Source: a bacterium (GTDB lineage: Bacteria > Bacillota_A > Clostridia > Lachnospirales > Lachnospiraceae). From it: a stretch of DNA of 5,404 nt. A program made the position numbers and the translations under genes. The notes beneath the pieces were generated by a model. It was not told the DNA's origin and did no database searches. It was given only the letters and a program-made list of their open reading frames with translations. The stretch covers positions 1 to 5,404 of the forward strand of contig SFQZ01000143.1 in NCBI GenBank assembly GCA_004562915.1. The letters are read 5' to 3'. The stretch's first letter is position 1. Each line of letters starts with the position of its first letter. Below, one piece after another: positions 1 through 5,245 of the stretch.

Positions 1-35
1 TTAATCATCACCGAGTAGGATTCCCAAAGTAAAAC

Positions 36-55
36 AGCCCCGAATTGACGGGGCT
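36..55. terminator. GC-rich hairpin, possible terminator of an upstream gene
   Basis: A perfect 7-bp stem (agccccg at 36-42, cggggct at 49-55) encloses a 6-base loop. On the plus strand it is followed by aatgttt, and on the minus strand by gttttact, so neither side has a long T-run. It could end a gene lying left of the window and insulate the DUF1292 gene from it. Positions 1-35 show no supportable gene; all plus frames there close quickly. Confidence 0.45.
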
Positions 56-91
56 AATGTTTCACTTATTTTGGGACATTTTCAAAAATGC

Positions 92-159
92 TTGACATAG
101 AAAATCCCTTATTTTCATTGCTTTTCTTCATTGCATCTGGTAAAGTATACATGTATTGT
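92..159 (+). promoter_or_regulatory. Candidate promoter region of the DUF1292 gene
   Basis: A perfect TTGACA lies at 92-97, but the best hexamer at normal spacing is only TTCATT (114-119). A second possibility is TTGCAT (131-136) with TATTGT (154-159) at exactly 17 bp, which would leave a leader of about 25 bases containing the ribosome binding site. I cannot decide between them from sequence alone. The hairpin just upstream suggests that the gene needs its own promoter. Confidence 0.35.
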
Positions 160-188
160 AACTGTAAAAATATCAGGAGGATATTATC

Positions 189-557
189 ATGAGCGATATC
201 GAAAACACAAACTGCAGCGGCAACTGTGACAGCTGTGGTTCTGACTGTAATCAGGATTTTTCTAATCCGAATGCAACCGTAACACTGACTCTGGATGATG
301 ATACAGAACTTGAATGTGCTGTCCTCACCATATTCCCTGCCGGCGAACATAGGTACATTGCCTTGCTCCCTCTGGACGAAAACGGAGAAAATCATGACGG
401 TGAAGTATATCTGTACCGCTTCTCTCAGGAAGAAGGACAGCAGCCGGTTCTGGAAAATATTATGGATGATGATGAGTATGACATCGCAGCAGATGCTTTT
501 GATGAACTGCTGGATAAGGCTGAATATGATGAACTTGTAGACGGTGAGGAATTGTAA
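189..557 (+). CDS. DUF1292 family protein (YrzB-like) with N-terminal Cys cluster
   Basis: This encodes a 122-residue acidic cytoplasmic protein of unknown function. Residues from about 29 on match the DUF1292 pattern as I know it: a hydrophobic strand region (ATVTLTLDDDTELECAVLTIF), then YIALLPLD, then EVYLYRF, ending in a highly acidic helix (DEYDIAADAFDELLD). Before this domain is a cysteine cluster, C9-x3-C13-x2-C16-x3-C20, spaced as if to bind a metal; that role is inference. The start is well supported by AGGAGG at 175-180, eight bases before the ATG. In many Firmicutes this family lies near ireB (DUF965) and ruvX (yqgF), so those genes may lie to the left, but the window does not show them. 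The gene is divergent in role and opposite in strand to the phosphate operon. The family assignment is fairly sure; the function is not known. Confidence 0.85.
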   Translation: MSDIENTNCSGNCDSCGSDCNQDFSNPNATVTLTLDDDTELECAVLTIFPAGEHRYIALLPLDENGENHDGEVYLYRFSQEEGQQPVLENIMDDDEYDIAADAFDELLDKAEYDELVDGEEL

Positions 558-573
558 TTCATTTTGAATCTTG

Positions 574-615
574 ACAAACAGACGAGAAAATGGAGTATTC
601 AATTTCTCTGTTTGT
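574..615 (+). terminator. Weak terminator-like hairpin after the DUF1292 gene
   Basis: Seventeen bases past the stop codon, acaaacaga (574-582) pairs fully with 607-615. After a 3-base bulge, gaaa (586-589) pairs with tttc (603-606), leaving a 13-base loop. The stem is AT-rich and the following sequence (tttctcacg) is only a short, interrupted T-run. Its position suits a terminator, but its strength is doubtful. Confidence 0.4.
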
Positions 616-727
616 TTCTCACGATACAAAATGACACCAGAACCAAGGATGCATTTCAACATTCACTCCTGGTCTCTACTTTTTCCATCAGGGGTACTGT
701 ACAGTCTGCTTCCGTATAGACAATAAA

Positions 728-921
728 AGCTAAAGGTTGATGGAATCCTGTCTTATTAGCCAATATCATTGGTGAAAGCGCGCCTGAAGATCCAGCGCTT
801 ACGGAGACTTAGGCGCGACGGCTCTCCGGAGCGTCTTATTTCGGAGTTAGCGATTAGCTGAAGGGAAGCGACCTGATATTGGCTAATAAGACAGGATTCC
901 ACCAACCTCACACCTTTAACT
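728..921. repeat. Inverted-repeat element, MITE-like, between DUF1292 gene and phoU
   Basis: The left arm (735-768) and right arm (874-907) are inverted copies of 34 bp with one mismatch (740 against 902). One further base pair (734/908) extends them. A further 10-bp segment pairs outside them (728-737 against 912-921, 9 of 10) if the right side carries about 7 extra bases. The core (769-873) is visibly more GC-rich than its surroundings and contains its own hairpin: cgcgcct (779-785) with aggcgcg (811-817), continuing through aag/ctt and tcc/gga. There is no open reading frame in the core and no clear target-site duplication beside the arms. This is what a non-autonomous transposon remnant or a dispersed palindromic repeat looks like. 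A structured RNA is the main alternative. The element ends 11 bases after the phoU stop codon. I do not recognise a named family. Confidence 0.65.
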
Positions 922-932
922 ATTATTACGAA

Positions 933-1580
933 TCACAATTTATTCCCCTGGATGGAATACACTACCCATTCACCCAGGTTTACTGCATGGTCTCCGATTC
1001 TTTCCAGATACTTGGCTACCATCAGGATATCCAGTTCATATCCTTCCTGCTCTCTGTCTTTATTTTTTCTGATATCATCCACTAATTCTCTTTTTAACAC
1101 CTCAAAAAGACGATCCACTTCATCATCCGTATCAATCACCTGGCGTGCCAGTTTTTCCTCTTTTCTTACAAAAGCATTCACACTGTCATTGACCATTTTG
1201 GAAACCACTTTTCCCATCTTGAAGATGGAAGGATGCACTTCAAACTGAAAATTAGTCACATATTTTGATATATCTGCAATGTCTGCTGTCTGATCACCGA
1301 TTCTCTCCATATCAGCAATCATGCGCAATGCTGCCGATATATTTCGAAGGTCGCCTGCAACTGGCTGTTGACGGAGAAGAAGCTTCATACACATTGATTC
1401 GATATCACGTTCTTTTTGATCGATTTCCTGCTCGATTCTATGAACGCCTGCAGCAATCTCATCATCTTTCTCACGCAGCGCTTTCATCACAAGGGACATT
1501 GCCTCTTCACACAAGTCCCCCATCTGTATCAGTTGCCCGTTCAGCTTACGCAGCTGTTCTTTGTATAATTCTCTGGTCAT
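933..1580 (-). CDS. phoU: Phosphate transport system regulator PhoU
   Basis: PhoU is a cytoplasmic all-helical protein that binds metal ions and, in the known systems, connects the Pst transporter to the PhoR sensor kinase, holding the pho response off when phosphate is plentiful. The 215-residue product has the usual length and the two tandem PhoU domains. Each domain carries its signature helix: ERIGDQTAD near residues 92-100 and ERIGDHAVN near 193-201, both with the acidic residues used for metal binding. Two starts are possible. ATG at 1580 overlaps the pstB stop by one base (TGATG) and has GGGAGG eight bases upstream; the GTG just before it (1583) would add one Met but sits only five bases from that site. 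I prefer the ATG. As last gene of the operon it is probably translated by coupling to pstB. No obvious T-tailed terminator follows; the inverted-repeat element lies immediately downstream. Confidence 0.96.
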   Translation of the reverse strand: MTRELYKEQLRKLNGQLIQMGDLCEEAMSLVMKALREKDDEIAAGVHRIEQEIDQKERDIESMCMKLLLRQQPVAGDLRNISAALRMIADMERIGDQTADIADISKYVTNFQFEVHPSIFKMGKVVSKMVNDSVNAFVRKEEKLARQVIDTDDEVDRLFEVLKRELVDDIRKNKDREQEGYELDILMVAKYLERIGDHAVNLGEWVVYSIQGNKL

Positions 1581-2329
1581 CACCCAAACCTCCCTGTAAT
1601 ATAATCTTCTGTTCGTGGATCTTTTGGCATGGAGAATATCTTTTCCGTGTCGCCCATTTCCACCATTTCTCCAAGAAGGAAAAATGCAGTTTCATCTGAA
1701 ATTCTGGCTGCCTGCTGCATATTATGAGTAACCATAACGATCGTATAGTTATTTTTCAATTCCAGTGCCAGATCTTCTATCTTACCGGTGGAAATCGGAT
1801 CGAGAGCACTGGTAGGCTCGTCCATCAGAAGTACTTCGGGCTGAACAGCCAGTGCACGGGCAATACAAAGTCTCTGCTGCTGTCCGCCGGACATTCCCAA
1901 TGCGCTCTTTTTCAGACGATCTTTTGTTTCATCCCAGATGGCTGCTTTTCTGAGAGAGTCTTCCACAATTTCATCCAGTTTACTCTTGTTGTGAATTCCA
2001 TGTGTTCTCGGTCCATATGCAATATTATCGTAAATACTCATCGGAAACGGATTTGGCTTCTGGAATACCATACCTACTCGTTTTCTTAGAAGATTTACAT
2101 TTTTCATTTCATTGATCGATTCTCCGTCCAGAAGCAGTTCTCCTGTGATCCTGCATCCCTCCACCAGATCGTTCATACGATTTAAGGATTTGAGCAGAGT
2201 AGATTTTCCACACCCGGAAGGCCCGATCAACGCAGTGATTTCTTTCTCCGGGATATCCATATTAATATTTTTCAGAGCTTTAAAATCTCCGTAATATAAT
2301 TCCATATTTCTTATCGTAAATTTGTTCAT
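1580..2329 (-). CDS. pstB: Phosphate ABC transporter ATP-binding protein PstB
   Basis: PstB is the ATPase subunit on the inner face of the membrane; a dimer hydrolyses ATP to power phosphate import through PstC and PstA. The 249-residue product has the full ABC set in order: Walker A GPSGCGKST (about 36-44), Q-loop in VFQKPNPFPMSIYDN (Gln about 90), signature MSGGQQQR (about 146-153), Walker B VLLMDEP with catalytic Glu (about 166-172), D-loop SALD and H-loop His about 202. The FQKPNPFPMSIYDN stretch is characteristic of PstB within ABC ATPases. ATG at 2329 is preferred, with AAGGGG seven bases upstream; the GTG directly before it (2332) would give one extra Met. It begins four bases after the pstA stop codon and its stop overlaps the phoU start. 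Nothing is missing. Confidence 0.97.
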   Translation of the reverse strand: MNKFTIRNMELYYGDFKALKNINMDIPEKEITALIGPSGCGKSTLLKSLNRMNDLVEGCRITGELLLDGESINEMKNVNLLRKRVGMVFQKPNPFPMSIYDNIAYGPRTHGIHNKSKLDEIVEDSLRKAAIWDETKDRLKKSALGMSGGQQQRLCIARALAVQPEVLLMDEPTSALDPISTGKIEDLALELKNNYTIVMVTHNMQQAARISDETAFFLLGEMVEMGDTEKIFSMPKDPRTEDYITGRFG

Positions 2330-2333
2330 CACT

Positions 2334-3185
2334 TTACCCCTTTGTCAGTTTTTTAGCTATCCAACCGGAACATGCGTTAATCAAGAGAACCAACACCATC
2401 AATACCACTGCTGCCGCATAGGCCTGATCCATGTATAACCCTTCAGACAGCAATGCATACATATGTACTGCCAATGTTCTTCCCGAATCCATCAGGCTTC
2501 CCGGAACTTTTGCGATCGTTCCTGCTGTAAACATCAGAGCTGCCGTTTCACCTACCACACGACCGATGCCCAGGATCACACCGGCAACAATACCCGGAAT
2601 GGCTGAAGGAAGGATGATTCGGAATATTGTTCTCAATTTTCCTGCTCCAAGTCCAAAACTCCCTTCTCTGAAAGAATCCGGCACCGAAAGCAATGCTTCC
2701 TCTGTGGTACGCATGATCAGAGGCAGAATCATAATCGCAAGGGTAAGCGCGCCACCAAGAAAAGTATATCCCCAACCGAAAAACACTGCAAAGAACAGAT
2801 ATCCAAACAGACCATATACAATAGATGGAATTCCCTGAAGAGTTTCTGTCGTTACACGGACGATTTTAACAAGCTTATTTCCCTTTTTTGCATATTCAAC
2901 AAGATAAATAGCCGCACCCACGCCTACCGGAACCGCAAAAATCAATACCAGAATTACCATCAACACGGTGTTAATAATAGCAGGCAGCATGGATACATTG
3001 TCCGTATTATATTCCCAGGCAAACTGCTCCAACGTCAGATTTGGAATTCCCTTGATCAGAATATATCCCACCAGACATACCGTGATACCAACGGTAAATA
3101 TTGTGGCAATGACCATCAAAAGTCGAAGCACGAGAGAAAATGGATGGTATTTGTACACTTCCATGCGCTTTTTCAAATTTTCCAT
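2334..3185 (-). CDS. pstA: Phosphate ABC transporter permease PstA
   Basis: PstA is one of the two membrane subunits forming the phosphate channel. The 283-residue product has a short basic N-terminus and six likely membrane segments (about 20-45, 68-96, 115-138, 142-160, 195-220 and 255-275). The cytoplasmic EAA-type coupling loop that docks on PstB is clear: SFREGSFGLGAGKLRTIFRI to ILPSAIPGI, about residues 171-199. The pair GIPSIVYGLFG and GIGRVVGETAALMFTAG is typical of the Pst permeases. I call it PstA and not PstC from its place next to pstB and its hydrophilic entry segment WEYNTDNVSMLPAI. The ATG overlaps the pstC stop by one base (TGATG), and its AGGAGG (3194-3199) lies eight bases upstream, inside the last codons of pstC, which implies coupled translation. 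Confidence 0.95.
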   Translation of the reverse strand: MENLKKRMEVYKYHPFSLVLRLLMVIATIFTVGITVCLVGYILIKGIPNLTLEQFAWEYNTDNVSMLPAIINTVLMVILVLIFAVPVGVGAAIYLVEYAKKGNKLVKIVRVTTETLQGIPSIVYGLFGYLFFAVFFGWGYTFLGGALTLAIMILPLIMRTTEEALLSVPDSFREGSFGLGAGKLRTIFRIILPSAIPGIVAGVILGIGRVVGETAALMFTAGTIAKVPGSLMDSGRTLAVHMYALLSEGLYMDQAYAAAVVLMVLVLLINACSGWIAKKLTKG

Positions 3186-4033
3186 CAGTTACTCCTCCTT
3201 TGCAGTGCTGAACAGCAGGAATTCAGGATCAAGATCAGAACAAACAGCACAACTGCAGTTGCGATCAGCGCTTCACGATGAAGATCTGTGGCATATCCCA
3301 TTTCCATAACAATGTTTGCAGTCAGTGTACGTACACCGTACAACAGACTTTTCGGAATGATTGGCTGATTTCCTGCAACCATAATCACAGCCATGGTCTC
3401 ACCGATGGCTCTTCCGATTCCCAGTACGATACCTGCCAATATTCCGGATTTTGCTCCCGGAAGCACTGCACTGAACACACTTCTCTCCGGTGTAGCTCCC
3501 AATGCCAGTGAACCTTCATAATAGGATTCCGGCACTGCACGGATGTTACTTTCGGCAACACTGATAATGGTAGGCAAAATCATAATTCCCAGAAGAATCG
3601 ATGCGGTCAGCATACTTTTTCCGCTTCCGCCAAATATTTTCTGCATCAGCGGAACAATTACCACCAGACCAAAGAATCCATACACGATAGAGGGAATTCC
3701 TGCCATCAGATCGATTGCAGGTTTCACCATCTTATATGTTTTCGGATTACAGAATTTTGCCATATAAACTGCAGTGAAAAATCCGATTGGTACTCCAACT
3801 ATAATTGCTCCCACAGTCACATAGATGCTTCCAATGATCATGGGTAAAATCCCATATATGCCATTGTTCGGTTTCCATTGCGTGCCCAGCAGGAACTTGA
3901 AAATACCAATCTCGCCGATGGCCGGGATACCGTTCGCAAACATAAACACGCAGATTAATACTACAGCCAGAATGGACACACAGGCTGCCGCCAGAAAAAC
4001 GATCTGCATAATTCTTTCTTTTGCTTCCTTCAT
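3185..4033 (-). CDS. pstC: Phosphate ABC transporter permease PstC
   Basis: PstC pairs with PstA to form the channel through which PstS delivers phosphate. From the chosen start it is 282 residues, close to the usual PstC length, with a basic start (MKEAKERI), about six membrane segments and the EAA coupling loop SYYEGSLALGATPERSVFSA to VLPGAKSGI at about 170-198. Other family marks are the periplasmic segment FLLGTQWKPNNGIYGILPMI, GIPSIVYGFFG and GIGRAIGETMAVIMVAGN. The frame is open up to an ATG at 4108, but that version would begin with a hydrophilic stretch encoded by the intergenic hairpin, with no fitting ribosome site. The ATG at 4033 has AAGGAG five bases upstream and begins like other PstC proteins, so I chose it. 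The gene is separated from pstS by 97 bases and ends overlapping pstA. Confidence 0.95.
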   Translation of the reverse strand: MKEAKERIMQIVFLAAACVSILAVVLICVFMFANGIPAIGEIGIFKFLLGTQWKPNNGIYGILPMIIGSIYVTVGAIIVGVPIGFFTAVYMAKFCNPKTYKMVKPAIDLMAGIPSIVYGFFGLVVIVPLMQKIFGGSGKSMLTASILLGIMILPTIISVAESNIRAVPESYYEGSLALGATPERSVFSAVLPGAKSGILAGIVLGIGRAIGETMAVIMVAGNQPIIPKSLLYGVRTLTANIVMEMGYATDLHREALIATAVVLFVLILILNSCCSALQRRSN

Positions 4034-4038
4034 GTTAT

Positions 4039-4044
4039 CTCCTT
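4039..4044 (-). promoter_or_regulatory. Ribosome binding site that fixes the pstC start
   Basis: AAGGAG on the minus strand lies five bases before the ATG at 4033. It supports that start over the upstream in-frame ATG at 4108. It sits below the intergenic hairpin and stays outside its stem. Confidence 0.8.
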
Positions 4045-4062
4045 TATTCCATACTTGCTTAT

Positions 4063-4104
4063 AAGGGGAGTTCCGAGGACTGTTAGCCTCCCGAAACTCC
4101 CCTT
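4063..4104 (-). promoter_or_regulatory. Stable stem-loop between pstS and pstC
   Basis: Ten perfectly paired bases (aaggggagtt at 4063-4072 with aactcccctt at 4095-4104) are followed inward by a short internal loop, four more pairs (gagg 4075-4078 with cctc 4087-4090) and an 8-base loop. On the transcribed strand the hairpin is followed by ataagcaag, so there is no T-run and it is not a standard terminator. In other bacteria, a hairpin after pstS protects or processes the mRNA so that more binding protein than channel is made. The same role here is inference. Confidence 0.75.
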
Positions 4105-4130
4105 TCATTTATCAGGTTTTTATAGATTGA

Positions 4131-5108
4131 TTATTTGATATCTGACCAGTCCTGTGTCTCACCTGTAAAGATAGAACGCACCTGCTCGGAAGTCATTTCA
4201 GAAATCGGATTATCCAGATTTACAATTACTGCGATACCATCCAGTGCTATTGCTGTTGCAGAAACACCTTCTGAAGTCTCACTGTCTTTCAATTCTCTGG
4301 ATGCCATACCAATATCGCAAATTCCTTCAATCGCAGAAGTTACGCCTGTTGTAGAATCACTCTGCTGTACTTCGATCTCCACATCCGGATTCAATACAAC
4401 ATAGGCTTCTTTCAGTTTCTCCATAACCGGTGTTACGGAAGAAGAACCGGCTACTGTGATTTTTCCAGAAAGTCCTGCTGCTTCATAGGCACCTTCATTT
4501 CCCTGGCTGATATAACCATTTTCTTCCACAACTGCCTGACCATCTTCACTCATGATGTATTTTACAAAATCTGTTGCTACATCGCTGAGTCCTTCTTTTG
4601 TAACAATATTAAACGGACGGCTAATCTTATATGTACCACTCTTAATATTATCCACGGTAGCTTCTGCTCCATCGATATTCAGAGCTTTTACAGAATCATT
4701 CAGAGATCCCAGAGATACATATCCGATTGCATACTCATTTCCCTGTACAGTTGTCAGCATTACGGATGTGCTATTGGTAATCTCAGCCATCTCTGTTGTG
4801 TTGTCGATCTTGTTTCCTTCTTCATCTTTTGTTTCAATACCAAACAGTTCAATGAAAGCTCCTCTGGTACCGGAACCATCTTCTCTGGAAATCGGGCTGA
4901 TCATTCCTGAGAAATCTGCATCTGCCTCTTCTGTAGCATCTGTTTCTTCTGTTACATCTTCTTCTGTTGCTTCTTCTGTTGCTTCTTCTGTGGTTTCCTG
5001 TGTTGTATCTGTCGTTGCATCAGCAGCATTATCTGTCGATCCACATCCAGTCATCATCATTGCAGATACCATAAGTGCAGTTCCTAATGTTAACCATCTT
5101 TTTTTCAT
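4131..5108 (-). CDS. pstS: Phosphate-binding lipoprotein PstS, circularly permuted
   Basis: This is the phosphate-binding protein that feeds PstC/PstA from outside the membrane. The 325-residue product starts with a lipoprotein signal (MKKRW, hydrophobic core, lipobox MTGC with Cys22). A Thr/Glu/Asp/Ala-rich acidic linker follows (about 25-65). The binding domain is in unusual order. Residues about 69-200 match the normal second half of PstS, beginning with the ligand loop SREDGSGTRGAF (74-85) and ending KYIMSEDGQAVVEENGYI. Residues about 215-325 match the normal first half, from GKITVAGSSSVTPV (first ligand loop, 215-228) through the QQSDSTTG and CDIGMASREL loops (249-273) to FTGETQDWSDIK. 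Each ligand loop is present once, so the protein looks complete but rearranged. The ATG has AAGGAGG (5119-5125) ten bases upstream. It is first in the operon and probably induced when phosphate is scarce. The role is near certain from fold motifs and operon; the permutation rests on my knowledge of the family order. Confidence 0.95.
   Translation of the reverse strand: MKKRWLTLGTALMVSAMMMTGCGSTDNAADATTDTTQETTEEATEEATEEDVTEETDATEEADADFSGMISPISREDGSGTRGAFIELFGIETKDEEGNKIDNTTEMAEITNSTSVMLTTVQGNEYAIGYVSLGSLNDSVKALNIDGAEATVDNIKSGTYKISRPFNIVTKEGLSDVATDFVKYIMSEDGQAVVEENGYISQGNEGAYEAAGLSGKITVAGSSSVTPVMEKLKEAYVVLNPDVEIEVQQSDSTTGVTSAIEGICDIGMASRELKDSETSEGVSATAIALDGIAVIVNLDNPISEMTSEQVRSIFTGETQDWSDIK
4959..4991 (-). 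repeat. 12-bp tandem repeat in the pstS linker
   Basis: The unit ttcttctgttgc occurs twice exactly (4959-4970, 4971-4982), with a third copy identical over its first nine bases (4983-4991). It encodes repeated Glu-Glu-Ala-Thr in the acidic linker of PstS. Twelve bases is a multiple of three, so gain or loss of units would change linker length without breaking the frame. Confidence 0.75.
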
Positions 5109-5158
5109 AATCTTTATTCCTCCTTGAATTGGAAACTTTGTTCCTCATGACAGTGACT

Positions 5159-5164
5159 AGTATA
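5159..5164 (-). promoter_or_regulatory. Likely -10 box of the pst operon promoter
   Basis: TATACT on the minus strand matches the consensus -10 at five of six bases. It would place the transcription start near 5152, about 44 bases before the pstS ATG. At 17-bp spacing the -35 position reads TTTTTG, which is poor, as expected for a promoter that relies on an activator such as PhoP. Confidence 0.55.
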
Positions 5165-5173
5165 AATAAGCTC

Positions 5174-5207
5174 TGTTAAATCAAAAAGCAGGCTTTTGTT
5201 AAATCAA
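5174..5207 (-). promoter_or_regulatory. Paired direct repeats, probable PhoP-type boxes
   Basis: The 11-base word ttgatttaaca occurs twice exactly on the minus strand (at 5197-5207 and 5174-5184), offset by 23 bp, about two helical turns. Each contains TTAACA, which fits the TT(A/T/C)ACA repeat bound by PhoP in Bacillus. The copies lie 9 and 32 bases upstream of the -10 box, overlapping and preceding the missing -35. The intermediate half-sites expected at 11-bp spacing are not clear. Confidence 0.55.
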
Positions 5208-5210
5208 TAT

Positions 5211-5239
5211 AAAAAAGCTGTCATTTTGGCAGCTTTTTT
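5211..5239 (-). terminator. Symmetric rho-independent terminator upstream of pst operon
   Basis: Six A's, the stem gctgtca (5217-5223), a 3-base loop, the stem tggcagc (5227-5233, one G-T pair) and six T's make a hairpin that could terminate on either strand. On the minus strand it begins seven bases after the stop codon of the gene at the right edge, so it most likely ends that gene and keeps its transcripts out of the pst operon. Confidence 0.85.
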
Positions 5240-5245
5240 ACATTT

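Noticed and set aside
1..81. Short open minus-strand frame ending in TAA at the left edge
   Set aside because: It is about 26 codons long, bounded upstream by a stop, has no start codon and crosses the hairpin at 36-55.
66..662. A 198-codon open frame on the minus strand opposite the DUF1292 gene
   Set aside because: Most of it is the antisense of a well-supported gene, the product matches no family I know, its only upstream purine-rich site is just three bases from the ATG, and it would run through the hairpin at 574-615.
696..705. Perfect 10-bp palindrome actgtacagt as an operator
   Set aside because: No promoter or gene start lies next to it, and a 10-bp palindrome can arise by chance in a stretch of this length.
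4034..4108. Extended N-terminus of PstC starting at the ATG at 4108
   Set aside because: These 25 codons coincide with the intergenic hairpin, give a hydrophilic leader not expected in PstC, and lack a ribosome site, whereas the ATG at 4033 has one.
4131..5108. PstS as a truncated or partly duplicated gene
   Set aside because: Each half of the binding domain occurs once and complete, the frame has no interruption, and the sequence after the stop does not continue the family in any frame I could see.
5147..5224. E. coli-type Pho box words CTGTCAT (minus strand 5147-5153; plus strand 5218-5224)
   Set aside because: They are single half-sites in opposite orientations; one lies downstream of the -10 box and the other is part of the terminator stem, so they do not form the paired box required by PhoB.
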